Source: CAVRGQ01 sp963720785 (lineage in GTDB: Bacteria > Actinomycetota > Acidimicrobiia > IMCC26256 > DASPTH01). Taken from it: a DNA stretch of 64,000 nt. A program made the translations under genes and the position numbers. The notes beneath the pieces were generated by a model, which made no database searches, was not told where the DNA came from, and saw only the letters and a program-made list of their open reading frames with translations. The stretch covers positions 434,001 to 498,000 of the forward strand of contig CAVRGQ010000005.1 of NCBI GenBank assembly GCA_963720785.1. The letters are read 5' to 3'. The stretch's first letter is position 1. Each line of letters begins with the position of its first letter. This document shows, piece by piece, positions 7,937 to 16,534 of this stretch.

Positions 7937-9430
7937 GTGGCCGACCCGACTCAACCTGGAGACCCGGAAGATCCGGATTTCTCCGAACATCCCTCCTCCG
8001 ATCACCCCTCGATCGGCGGATCCGGCGCCGTCGGCGGACCCGGCGACCCGGGCGGGCTCGGCGGACCGGGCGGACCCGGCGGCTTCCCGGGCTTCGATCC
8101 GTCCACGTTCGACTTCTCGCAGATCGATCTCAACCAGATCATGCGGATGCTGCAGTCCGACGGACCCCTCAATTGGGAAGTGGCCCGGCAGACCGCGGAG
8201 TCGGTGGCGCTCGAAGGTCGGCCCGAGCCCACCATCACGCCCGAGGACCGCAAGCAGTTCGAGGAGCTCGCGGACGCGGCCCAGACGCTCGTGGTCGGCG
8301 AGACCGGCCTCACCGCCACGTTCGCCACCGAGTTGCGCACCGTCGGGCCGCGCGGGTGGGTCGAGCTCCACATGGCCGCGTTGAAGCCGGTGCTCGAGGC
8401 GCTGGCCACCGCGCTGGGCGACTCCATGCGCCGTGCCGGCGAGCAGGCCGACCAGGAGGAGGGCACCGACCCGTTCTCCGCGGAGGAGCTCGGCAACATG
8501 CCGAACATCCCCGGCATGCCCGGGATGTCGGGCATGTTCGGCGCGATGGGCGCCATGGGCGGGCTCGGCCCGATGCTCGGGATGATCGCCCCGGCCCTAC
8601 TCGGCGTGCAGGCCGGCTCGATGCTCGGCTTCCTGGCGCAGCACGCGCTGGGCCGCTACGACCTCCCGCTGCCCACCGGTCCCGTGCCCACCGCCACCGC
8701 ACCCGGCGGCGACGATCCCAGCCTCTGCTTCGTCGTGCCCAACATCGACGCGTTCGAAGCGGCCTGGGAGCTCCCGCGCGACGACCTGCGCTTCTACGTC
8801 GCGCTGCACGAGGTGGTGCATGCGGCGTTGCGCTCGGTGCCGTGGATCCGCAGCCGGCTCGTGCAGCTCGCGGTCGACTACGTGTCCGCCTACCAGGTCG
8901 ACGTGAACGCGTTCGAGGCCGAGTTCGGCATGCTCGACCCGTCCGATCCCATGGCGATGCAGTCGATGACCGAAGACCCCGAGCGCGTGCTCGGCGCGAT
9001 GCAGTCGCCCGCCCAGGCCGCGCCACGCGAGGAGTTGCAGCGCCTCACCGCGGTGCTCGACGGCTACGCCGACCTCGTCGTCGCCCGCGTCGGGCAGCGG
9101 CTCATCCCCACGTTCGACCGCATCCACGAGGCGAAGAAGCGCCATCGCGTCGAGCGCGGCGAGGCGGAGCGGTTCATCGAGACGCTGCTCGGCCTCAAGC
9201 TCGAGCGCGCGCACTACGAGCGCGGGCAGTCGTTCGTCGAGGGCGTCGTCGAGCGGGCCGGGATCGACGGCCTCAACAAGCTGTTCGAGAGCGACGCGAT
9301 GCTGCCCACCCCGAACGAGCTCGACGCGCCGGGGCTGTGGCTCGCCCGCATCGGCGTGGAGCTCGACGACCTGCCCGAGCTGCCCGAGATCCCCGACTTC
9401 CCCGACTTCCCCGACGCCCCTGATGCCTGA
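7937..9430 (+). CDS. DUF2342 zinc-dependent metalloprotease-like protein
   Basis: A 497-residue protein of the actinobacterial DUF2342 family (often called zinc-dependent metalloprotease or F420 biosynthesis-associated). The metal site HEVVH is at residues 291-295 within LHEVVHAALRSVPWIR. The N-terminal 60 residues are low-complexity Gly/Pro-rich, then DLNQIMRMLQSDGPLNWEVARQ begins the conserved body. A second low-complexity patch rich in Met/Gly/Pro is near residues 187-215. The acidic C-terminus is built of PELPEIPDFPDFPD repeats. The GTG start is supported by a -10 box 6 bases upstream. The TetR gene overlaps its end by 8 bases, suggesting cotranscription. Physiological substrate unknown. 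Confidence 0.82.
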   Translation: MADPTQPGDPEDPDFSEHPSSDHPSIGGSGAVGGPGDPGGLGGPGGPGGFPGFDPSTFDFSQIDLNQIMRMLQSDGPLNWEVARQTAESVALEGRPEPTITPEDRKQFEELADAAQTLVVGETGLTATFATELRTVGPRGWVELHMAALKPVLEALATALGDSMRRAGEQADQEEGTDPFSAEELGNMPNIPGMPGMSGMFGAMGAMGGLGPMLGMIAPALLGVQAGSMLGFLAQHALGRYDLPLPTGPVPTATAPGGDDPSLCFVVPNIDAFEAAWELPRDDLRFYVALHEVVHAALRSVPWIRSRLVQLAVDYVSAYQVDVNAFEAEFGMLDPSDPMAMQSMTEDPERVLGAMQSPAQAAPREELQRLTAVLDGYADLVVARVGQRLIPTFDRIHEAKKRHRVERGEAERFIETLLGLKLERAHYERGQSFVEGVVERAGIDGLNKLFESDAMLPTPNELDAPGLWLARIGVELDDLPELPEIPDFPDFPDAPDA

Positions 9431-10070
9431 CCCGGGCGCCGCCGCGCTCCCACCGCCGGTCGCACCCACCTGGCTCGGCCCGATCGAGGACCCGGAGCAC
9501 CCGGCGTCGGCCATCCTCGTCGCCGCCGCCGAGCTCTTCCAGGAGCGCAGCCCGTCGTCGGTGTCGCTGCGCGAGATCGCCCGCCGCGCCGGCGTGAACT
9601 ACGGGTTGATCCACCACTACTACGGCACCAAGGAAGCGATCCTCGCGGAGCTGCTGCGCCGGGCCTCGGCCTCCGGCGCCGAGCGCATGCGCGACAGCGC
9701 GTCGATCGACGACGCGCTCGCGGCACTCACCACCCCGGGCGAGCGCTCCACCCACGCGTGGATGCTGGCGTGGGCCCTGCTCGACGGCGTCGACCCCGCC
9801 AAGCTCGTGGCCGTGTCGCCCACCGTCACCAAGCTCACGGAGCTCATTTCCGCCGCCGAGGCGGGCACGGGCGACCCGTCGGCGCCCGACCCGCGGGTGT
9901 TGGCGGCCACCACGGTCAGCGCCATCCTCGGCTGGAACTTCTTCCGCCCGTTCGTCGCCGCGATCGCCGGGCTCGAGGACACCCCGGAGCTCTCCGCCGA
10001 CGTGATCGGCCTCGTACGCCGCGCCGTCACCGACCTGCTCCACGAAACGACCGACTCCCCCACCACGTAG
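9423..10070 (+). CDS. TetR/AcrR family transcriptional regulator
   Basis: A 215-residue TetR regulator. The helix-turn-helix lies at about residues 28-75: SASILVAAAELFQERSP-like helix 1, then SLREIARRAGVNYGLIHHYY and GTKEAILAELL. The C-terminal ligand-binding half is Ala/Leu-rich without recognisable specificity. Its ATG (9423) overlaps the end of the metalloprotease gene by 8 bases, so the two are probably translated from one message. No palindrome resembling its operator was seen next to it. The ligand is unknown; the downstream acyl-CoA dehydrogenase-type gene makes a fatty-acid signal conceivable, but that is speculation. Confidence 0.85.
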   Translation: MPDPGAAALPPPVAPTWLGPIEDPEHPASAILVAAAELFQERSPSSVSLREIARRAGVNYGLIHHYYGTKEAILAELLRRASASGAERMRDSASIDDALAALTTPGERSTHAWMLAWALLDGVDPAKLVAVSPTVTKLTELISAAEAGTGDPSAPDPRVLAATTVSAILGWNFFRPFVAAIAGLEDTPELSADVIGLVRRAVTDLLHETTDSPTT

Positions 10071-10110
10071 ATTCCCCCGCAGAGGTCTGGGTCGAATCGA
10101 GGAGTCTCGG

Positions 10111-10845
10111 GTGAAAATTGGAGTGATTGGCGCAGGGGTGATGGGCGCGGGGATCGCGCAGTCGCTGGCGACCGCGGGGCACGAGGCCGTCTGTTACGAC
10201 ATCGACGCCGCGGTGATCGAGCTCGCGCACGAACACGTCACGACCGGGCGTTACGGCCTCGAGCGCGGCGTCGACCGCGGCAAGGTCACGCGCGAGGACG
10301 CCGACGCCGCGCTGGCGCGGCTCACCTTCACCCTCGACCTCGCCGAGGCCACGAACGTCGACGTGGTGGTGGAGGCGGTGCCCGAGAAACTGGAACTCAA
10401 GCAGCAGGTGTTCCGCGACCTCGACGCCGCGGCACCCGCGGGCACGATCCTGGCGTCGAACACGTCGGGGTTCTCGATCGCGCAGATCGCCGCGGTGACG
10501 TCGCGTCCCGAGCTGGTGATCGGCTGGCACTGGGCGTCGCCGCCGATCGTCATGAAGTTCGCGGAGATCGTGCGCACCGAGCAGACGAGCGATGCCACCA
10601 TCGCGACGATCGTGCAGCTCGCGCAGGACTGCGGCAAGAACCCGGTGGTGATCAACGACACGGAGGCGGCGTGGGGCTTCGTGGCCAACCGCCTCTACGC
10701 GGCGATGCACCGCGAGGCGACGAAGGTGCTCGAGGAGGGCGTCGCCACCAAGGAGCAGATCGACGTGCTGATGACCGACTGCTTCAATTGGCCGGTGGGT
10801 CCCTACGGCATGGTGCAGGGCGCGAGCAGCGGCTGGGGCCAGTAG
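10111..10845 (+). CDS. 3-hydroxyacyl-CoA dehydrogenase, NAD-binding domain protein with shortened C-terminus
   Basis: A 244-residue protein. The Rossmann motif GVIGAGVMGAGIAQSLA opens it, followed by VVVEAVPEKLELKQQVF and the catalytic-region SNTSGFSIAQIA and HWASPPIVMKFAEIV. These match 3-hydroxyacyl/3-hydroxybutyryl-CoA dehydrogenases (beta-oxidation or butanoate metabolism). In the family, His of the HFFNP-type motif is catalytic; here the segment reads GWHWASPP, retaining the His. The C-terminal helical domain begins (WGFVANRLYAAMHREA) but stops after PVGPYGMVQGASSGWG, about 40 residues shorter than the usual 285. GTG start with GAGGAG at 10099-10104. Either a shorter family variant or a truncated gene. 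Confidence 0.78.
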   Translation: MKIGVIGAGVMGAGIAQSLATAGHEAVCYDIDAAVIELAHEHVTTGRYGLERGVDRGKVTREDADAALARLTFTLDLAEATNVDVVVEAVPEKLELKQQVFRDLDAAAPAGTILASNTSGFSIAQIAAVTSRPELVIGWHWASPPIVMKFAEIVRTEQTSDATIATIVQLAQDCGKNPVVINDTEAAWGFVANRLYAAMHREATKVLEEGVATKEQIDVLMTDCFNWPVGPYGMVQGASSGWGQ

Positions 10846-10854
10846 CTCCCGCGA

Positions 10855-12207
10855 CTACGGAGCGGTGGGCGCCTCGGGGTCCACCGGCGGCGGCGTTCCC
10901 TGGTCCGACTTCGCCGGCTTCGGCTTGGCGAACCGCCCCTTCACCTTCGACACGGCCTGGCGGCGGTGGCGCTTGAACTCGCGGTCGACGCGGCCGGGCA
11001 GCAACTGGGTGCGCATCTCGCGTCCGCGCGCCGCGCGGAGCGCCGCGACGTAACTCACCGCCGCGAAGGCGAGCACCCCGGCGAGCAGGAACAGCCCCAT
11101 CTGCACCGCGAACGGGATGATGCCGAACATCGCGCCGACGACCCACACGATCTGGAACCGCGTCTCGAACTTGGCGAACGCCCGTCCGCGTGCCGCGTCG
11201 GGGCCGTCGCGCTGCAGCAACGAGTCGAAGCCGAGCCGGCCGGCGCCCGCGCCGACCGCGATCGCGAAGCCGACGAGCACGAAGCCGAGGCCGCCGCCCA
11301 CGAACGCGCCGAGCAACGCGAACACCGCCGGGGCCACGAGGGCCGACGCGACGATCACCTCTTCGCGCTGCGACTTGCGCAGCACCGGTGCGGAGACCAC
11401 GCCGATGAAGTTCCCGGCCATGCTGGCCGCGCCGACGATCCCGAGCACCACGACATCGCTCTTGAGCGAGAACGCGGCGAAGAACACGAGGAATCCCACG
11501 CTGGCGCGCAGCACGGCCATCGCGCTCCCACCGAGCTGGATGCTCGGCGTGTGCATCTCTTCGCGTTCGAGTCGTTCCTGCCGGGCGTCAGCCGGCCCCC
11601 GAGTTCGCGTTCGTGGTATCTGGATGGCCAGCACCGCCGCGATCGCGAACACGACGGCGCCGAGGCGCAACGACCAGTCGGCCCCGAACAACAACTGCAC
11701 CATCAGCGCCGGTGCGCCACCCACCGCGGCCGCGACGACGCTCACCAGCGCAAGGCGCGAGTTGGCCGTCACCAGCTCGGCGTCGTTGCGCACCAGTGAG
11801 GGCACGAGCGCGCTCTTCGCGACACCCTGACCCTTGGCGAAGATGAGCACGCCGAACGCGAGCGGGTAGACGAGGAGCCCCTCGGGCGCGGCCTTGCTGA
11901 TGTACTGCGCCATGCCGAAGCACAGCAGGACGCGCGCCGCGCACGAGATGATGACGAGCATGCGCCGACCGCCCTTCTGGCGGTCGAGCCACGGCCCCAT
12001 GATCGGCGCCACCACGGCGAACGGCGCCATGGTGAGCAGCAGGTAGAGGAGCACCTTGCCCCGGGCGGCGCTGGTGGGGCTCTGGAAGAACAGGGACCCT
12101 GCGAGCGACACCGTGATGCAGGCGTCGCCGCACACGCTCACCGCGTGGGCGTACAGCAGTCGCGCGAAAGGGGTCGGCGCCGCGAAGCGGGGATCGACGC
12201 TGGTCAC
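10855..12207 (-). CDS. MFS-family membrane transporter
   Basis: A 450-residue multi-pass membrane protein with roughly twelve hydrophobic segments in two bundles separated by a charged linker (TRTRGPADARQERLEREE) and a basic, Pro-rich cytoplasmic tail. Features such as VVAPIMGPWLDRQKGGRRML resemble the loop 2-3 region of MFS exporters. GTG 12207 is preceded by GGAG at a 5-base spacing, and TATCGT lies about 20 bases upstream as a candidate -10 box. It converges with the dehydrogenase gene, with 9 bases between stops. Substrate unknown. Confidence 0.78.
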   Translation of the reverse strand: MTSVDPRFAAPTPFARLLYAHAVSVCGDACITVSLAGSLFFQSPTSAARGKVLLYLLLTMAPFAVVAPIMGPWLDRQKGGRRMLVIISCAARVLLCFGMAQYISKAAPEGLLVYPLAFGVLIFAKGQGVAKSALVPSLVRNDAELVTANSRLALVSVVAAAVGGAPALMVQLLFGADWSLRLGAVVFAIAAVLAIQIPRTRTRGPADARQERLEREEMHTPSIQLGGSAMAVLRASVGFLVFFAAFSLKSDVVVLGIVGAASMAGNFIGVVSAPVLRKSQREEVIVASALVAPAVFALLGAFVGGGLGFVLVGFAIAVGAGAGRLGFDSLLQRDGPDAARGRAFAKFETRFQIVWVVGAMFGIIPFAVQMGLFLLAGVLAFAAVSYVAALRAARGREMRTQLLPGRVDREFKRHRRQAVSKVKGRFAKPKPAKSDQGTPPPVDPEAPTAP

Positions 12208-12316
12208 CGGCGCTCCATGGTCGCGTCACGATACCCCCGGACCCCCTGGGCTCCATGCCCGGGCTCGGCCCGGGTCTTCACCCGATCCGCCCGATGGAGG
12301 CGCTGCCGGCGACCGC

Positions 12317-12322
12317 TACGAT
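12317..12322 (+). promoter_or_regulatory. -10 box of a leaderless promoter (ppk1)
   Basis: TACGAT plus TGGCCG precedes GTG 12329 by 6 bases. The layout is almost identical to the box at 3979. Confidence 0.55.
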
Positions 12323-12328
12323 TGGCCG

Positions 12329-14536
12329 GTGGCCGGCCTGGATGTTGCACTCGGAGGAGAGCGGACGCCCGCCGACGACGCGGGCGAGCCGAGCACCGAG
12401 CGCGAGGAGCACGACGACCGCCGGGATCGGGGCGCGAGCGCCGACGCCAACGGGCGCAGCGACGGCAAGGTCGTCGTCGGGCGCCCGTCCGACCCCCGCA
12501 GCCGGTTCATCAACCGTGAGCTGTCGTGGCTCGACTTCAACGCCCGGGTGCTCGCCCTGGCCGAGGACTCCCGCCAGCCCCTCCTCGAACGGGCCAAATT
12601 CCTCGCCATCTTCAGCCAGAACCTCGACGAGTTCTTCGAGGTGCGGGTCTCGGGCCTGGTCGAGCAGCTCGACGCCGGCCTGCGCACGTCGTCCACCGGC
12701 GACATCGACCTCGTCGAGCAGATCCGGGCGGTACGGGCCCGCGCCGCCGAGCTGCAGATCCGCGCCTCCGAGGTCTTCCACGACGAGGTGGTACCCGCAC
12801 TCCAGCGCGCCGGCATCCAATTCGTGCAGTTCGCCGACCTGAGCGACGAAGACCGCGAGCACGTCGACCGGCTCTTCCTCGACCGGATCTTCCCGGTGCT
12901 CACGCCGCTGGCCGTCGACCCCGCGCACCCGTTCCCGTACATCTCGAACCTCTCGCTGAACCTGGCCGTGCGCGTCCACGACCCCTCGAGCGGCGACGAG
13001 CGCTTCGCGCGGGTGAAGGTGCCGCCGGTGCTCCCGCGGTTCTTCGCCCTCCCCGACAGCTCACGGTTCATGCTGCTCGAGGACATGATCGCCGCCCGGC
13101 TCGAGCTGCTGTTCCCGGGCATGGAGATCACCGCGCACCACCCGTTCCGGGTCACGCGCGACACCGACTTCGAGCTCGAAGACGAAGCCGACGACCTCCT
13201 CGAGGCCATGGAGTCGGTGTTGCGCCGGCGCAACAAGTTCGGGCGCGCGGTGCGCCTCGAGGTCGGCACCGACATCACCCCCGACGTGCTGGAGTTGCTC
13301 TGCCGCGAGCTCGAGCTCGCCGACCACGACGTCACCGTCCTCGACGGGCCGCTCGACCTCAGCGGACTCTGGTCGCTCTACTCCGTGGAGCGCCCCGAGC
13401 TGAAGGACGAGCCGTGGGTGCCGCAGACGCCGGTCGTGCTGTCGGGCTCCGACCCGGCACCCGACTTCTTCCGGCTGCTGCGCAACACCGACCTCCTCGT
13501 CCACCACCCCTACGACTCCTTCGCCACCTCGGTGGAGCAGTTCGTGGAGCAGGCCGCCGACGATCCCGACGTGCTCGCGATCAAGCAGACGATCTACCGC
13601 ACGAGCGGTGGCGACGAGAGCTCACTCGTCGGATCGCTGATCCGCGCGGCGGAGTCGGGCAAGCAGGTCGTCGCGCTGGTGGAGCTCAAGGCACGCTTCG
13701 ACGAGCGCGCCAACATCGAACGCGCCCGCGCGCTCGAAGAGGCCGGCGTGCACGTGGTCTACGGGCTGGTGGGGCTCAAGACGCACGCGAAGATGGTGCT
13801 GGTGGTGCGCCAGGAGCCTGACGGCATCCGCCGCTACTGCCACGTCGGCACCGGCAACTACAACCCGAAGACCGCGAGCACCTACGAGGACCTCGGGCTC
13901 CTGTCCTCCGATCCCGACCTCGGCGCCGATCTCACCGACCTCTTCAACCACCTCACCGGCTACAGCCACCAGGGCACGTACCGGCGGCTCCTCGTCGCGC
14001 CCACCCACCTGCGCCGCGGCCTCGCCGAGCTCGTCGAGCGCGAGGCCGACAAGGGGTCCGAGGGTCGCATCACGTTGAAGATGAACAGCCTCGTCGACCG
14101 CGCGCTCATCGACGCGCTGTACGACGCGTCGCAACAGGGTGTGCAGATCGATCTGATCGTGCGCGGCATCTGCTGCCTGCGCCCGCAGGTCGAGGGGCTC
14201 TCCGAGAACATCCGTGTTCGTTCGCTCGTCGGCCGCTTCCTCGAGCACTCGCGCGTCTACCGCTTCGGCGCCGATCCCGAGACCGCCGACTACCTCATCG
14301 GCTCGGCCGACATCATGCCCCGCAACCTCGACCACCGGGTCGAGGCCATCGTGCCGGTGATCGACCCCCGGTTGAAGGCGCGCCTCGCGCAGATGCTCGA
14401 CCTCAACCTCGCCGACGACGCGCTCGCCTGGGATCTCGCGGGCGACGGCACCTGGCACAAGGTCGCCACCGTCCTCGGTCGCAGCACCCACCGCGCTCTG
14501 CAGGAGCTCGCGCTCGCGCGGGCCTCCGCCACCTGA
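12329..14536 (+). CDS. ppk1: Polyphosphate kinase 1
   Basis: A 735-residue PPK1, which reversibly makes polyphosphate from ATP. After a hydrophilic 50-residue extension the conserved body starts RFINRELSWLDFNARVL, followed by NLDEFFEVRVSGL. The autophosphorylated histidine region RRYCHVGTGNYNPKTA has its His at about residue 505, and the second essential His is in LEHSRVYRFG at about 640. The GTG start is chosen because a -10 box sits 6 bases before it and total length fits the family. It is followed after 10 bases by a CYTH-CHAD protein and then a Nudix gene, a neighbourhood resembling mycobacterial ppk1-mutT1. Confidence 0.95.
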   Translation: MAGLDVALGGERTPADDAGEPSTEREEHDDRRDRGASADANGRSDGKVVVGRPSDPRSRFINRELSWLDFNARVLALAEDSRQPLLERAKFLAIFSQNLDEFFEVRVSGLVEQLDAGLRTSSTGDIDLVEQIRAVRARAAELQIRASEVFHDEVVPALQRAGIQFVQFADLSDEDREHVDRLFLDRIFPVLTPLAVDPAHPFPYISNLSLNLAVRVHDPSSGDERFARVKVPPVLPRFFALPDSSRFMLLEDMIAARLELLFPGMEITAHHPFRVTRDTDFELEDEADDLLEAMESVLRRRNKFGRAVRLEVGTDITPDVLELLCRELELADHDVTVLDGPLDLSGLWSLYSVERPELKDEPWVPQTPVVLSGSDPAPDFFRLLRNTDLLVHHPYDSFATSVEQFVEQAADDPDVLAIKQTIYRTSGGDESSLVGSLIRAAESGKQVVALVELKARFDERANIERARALEEAGVHVVYGLVGLKTHAKMVLVVRQEPDGIRRYCHVGTGNYNPKTASTYEDLGLLSSDPDLGADLTDLFNHLTGYSHQGTYRRLLVAPTHLRRGLAELVEREADKGSEGRITLKMNSLVDRALIDALYDASQQGVQIDLIVRGICCLRPQVEGLSENIRVRSLVGRFLEHSRVYRFGADPETADYLIGSADIMPRNLDHRVEAIVPVIDPRLKARLAQMLDLNLADDALAWDLAGDGTWHKVATVLGRSTHRALQELALARASAT

Positions 14537-14546
14537 CGCACGCCGC

Positions 14547-16103
14547 ATGGCAGCACGCGAGCAGGAGCGCGAACTGAAGTTCACGCCCGGTCCGTCGTTC
14601 CGCGCGGGCGACGTCGTGGAACGACTGCCCGGTCTGCGCCCCGGCGAGCCGAGCACGCGCACGTTGCACGCGACCTACTACGACACCGCCGACCTGCGCC
14701 TCGCGCGCACCGGCGCGAGCCTGCGCTGGCGCGACGACCAGGGCTGGATGGTGAAGCTGCCCGCAGCCGGGTCCGACGGCGGTCTCCTCAGCCGCGACGA
14801 GATCACCGTCGACGGTCCTGCTCCCGGCACGGGCGGAGGCGCCCCTGGAGAAGGCCGCGCGGTACCCGCGGCTGCGCTCGACCTCGTGCACGCGTTGGTG
14901 CGCAGCGCCCCGGTCGATGCCGTCGCCAAGCTGGTGAGCGTGCGCAACCGCGTCGACCTCTTCGACGCCGACGACCGCAAGGTCGCGGAGATGGTCGACG
15001 ACGAGGTGTCGGTCCTCGACGGCAACCACCTGCTCTCCCGGTTCCGCGAGGTCGAGGTGGAGCTCACGAAACACGCGGGCGCCGACCTCGCCGACGAGCT
15101 GGTCGCGGCGTTGCGTGCAGCCGGCGCGGGTCGTCCCGACCCGGTGCCGAAGATCGTGCGGGCGCTCGGGCCCCGCGCCGCGGAGCCGCCGGATCTCGGC
15201 GAGCCCGCGGAGCTCGACGAAGCCTCGTTCCCCGTCGACGTGTTACGTGCCGCGATCGTGCGCTCCACGCGCCGCCTCGTCGCCCACGACCCCGGCGTGC
15301 GCACCGGCCACGACATGGAGGATGTGCACCAGGCGCGGGTGGCCACGCGGCGCCTGCGCTCCGACCTGCGCACCTTCGCCGCGGTCGTCGACCACGAGTG
15401 GGGCGACGCCCTGCGCGACGAGTTGCAGTGGCTCGGTGACCTGTTGGGCGCGGTGCGCGACACCGACGTCCTGCTCGAGCGGCTCGAACGGAGGCTCGCG
15501 ACCCTCGAGTCGGCCGACGAGGAAGCCGGGCACCGCCTGCTCGACGGCCTGCACGCCAAGCGCGACGGGGCTCGCGACGCGCTGCTCGCGGCGATGCGCG
15601 GCCCTCGCTACCTCGCGCTGCTCGACCGCCTCCACGACGCCGCGCGCCGCGTCCCCGGTCCGCTCGACGCGCGCGATCTCGGCGTGGAGGTCGCCGACCT
15701 CGTGCGCCCGCCGTGGCACAAGTTGCGCCGCGCCGCCGACGCGCTCGACGACGAGTCCCCCGACCCCGATCTGCACCACGTGCGCATCCTCGCCAAGCGC
15801 TGTCGCTACGCGGCCGAGGCGGTCGCCCCGGCGATCGGCAAGGACGCCGCCCGCTTCGCCAAGCAGGTTGCCGCGCTCCAGGACGTGCTCGGCGAGCACC
15901 AGGACGCGGTGATCGCCGGCCAGTGGCTGCGCCAGCACGCGAGCGACGTCACTGGTGAAGGCGCGGCCGCCGTCGCGTTCGTCGCCGGCGAGTTGGCGAT
16001 GCTCGAACTCGCGGCCGCCGACGCGTCGCGCGAGCTGTGGCCGGAGGCGTGGCACCAGGCCCGCGCCAAGCGGCTGCGACGGTGGATGCGGAGCGGTCGG
16101 TGA
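14547..16103 (+). CDS. CYTH-CHAD domain protein (polyphosphate-associated)
   Basis: A 518-residue protein. The N-terminal CYTH domain (about 1-200) contains the ExExK signature in EQERELKF and TYYDTADLRLARTGASLRWR, as in triphosphate-tunnel enzymes. The C-terminal CHAD domain (about 225-515) has the conserved histidines in GHDMEDVHQARVATRRLRSDLR and VRILAKRCRYAAE. CYTH folds hydrolyse or bind triphosphates, and CHAD domains bind polyphosphate, so the product probably acts on or organises polyphosphate made by the adjacent ppk1. The start is 10 bases after ppk1, and its TGA overlaps the GTG of the next gene (GTGA), implying an operon. Confidence 0.88.
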   Translation: MAAREQERELKFTPGPSFRAGDVVERLPGLRPGEPSTRTLHATYYDTADLRLARTGASLRWRDDQGWMVKLPAAGSDGGLLSRDEITVDGPAPGTGGGAPGEGRAVPAAALDLVHALVRSAPVDAVAKLVSVRNRVDLFDADDRKVAEMVDDEVSVLDGNHLLSRFREVEVELTKHAGADLADELVAALRAAGAGRPDPVPKIVRALGPRAAEPPDLGEPAELDEASFPVDVLRAAIVRSTRRLVAHDPGVRTGHDMEDVHQARVATRRLRSDLRTFAAVVDHEWGDALRDELQWLGDLLGAVRDTDVLLERLERRLATLESADEEAGHRLLDGLHAKRDGARDALLAAMRGPRYLALLDRLHDAARRVPGPLDARDLGVEVADLVRPPWHKLRRAADALDDESPDPDLHHVRILAKRCRYAAEAVAPAIGKDAARFAKQVAALQDVLGEHQDAVIAGQWLRQHASDVTGEGAAAVAFVAGELAMLELAAADASRELWPEAWHQARAKRLRRWMRSGR

Positions 16104-16528
16104 GCAGCATGCTCGTCGAGGCCGCCGGCGGGATCGTCTGGCGCGAGAAGCACGGTGCGCCGCAGGTGCTGCTCGTGCACCGGCCGCGCTACGACGACTG
16201 GAGCCTGCCCAAGGGCAAGGCCGATCCCGGAGAGACCCCGGAACAGACCGCGCTGCGCGAGGTCGAGGAGGAGACCGGCCTCGCGTGCACCCTCGCGGAG
16301 CCCGCGGGCGAGGTGCGCTACGCCGACCACAAGGGCCGCCCGAAGATCGTGCGCTACTGGCACATGGATCCCGAGCCTGCCGCCCACCCGTTCGCACCCA
16401 ACGACGAGGTCGACGAGCTGCGTTGGTGCGCCCCGGCCGACGCGGTGAATCTGCTCACCTACGATCACGACCGCAAACTGCTGCGCAAGGCGGTGCACCG
16501 TCGGGACGGTGCACCCGAGCACGGGTAG
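16100..16528 (+). CDS. Nudix hydrolase, MutT1-like N-terminal domain as a separate gene
   Basis: A 142-residue protein with a complete Nudix box: GKADPGETPEQTAL then REVEEETGL, matching GX5EX7REUXEEXGU. AAGGIVWREK at the N-terminus and DDWSLPKGKADPGE are typical of diadenosine-polyphosphate/8-oxo-dGTP hydrolases of the MutT1 type. GTG 16100 overlaps the CHAD stop. In mycobacteria MutT1 is one protein of about 317 residues, Nudix plus histidine phosphatase, encoded beside ppk1. Here the Nudix part ends at TAG 16526, and the phosphatase part resumes in the same reading frame three codons later. Probable role: removing oxidised nucleotides or dinucleoside polyphosphates. Confidence 0.9.
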   Translation: MSSMLVEAAGGIVWREKHGAPQVLLVHRPRYDDWSLPKGKADPGETPEQTALREVEEETGLACTLAEPAGEVRYADHKGRPKIVRYWHMDPEPAAHPFAPNDEVDELRWCAPADAVNLLTYDHDRKLLRKAVHRRDGAPEHG

Positions 16529-16534
16529 GACACG

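Noticed and set aside
12056..12328. Upstream extension of ppk1
   Set aside because: The extra 91 codons overlap the MFS gene and intergenic DNA and lack similarity to PPK1; a -10 box directly precedes GTG 12329.
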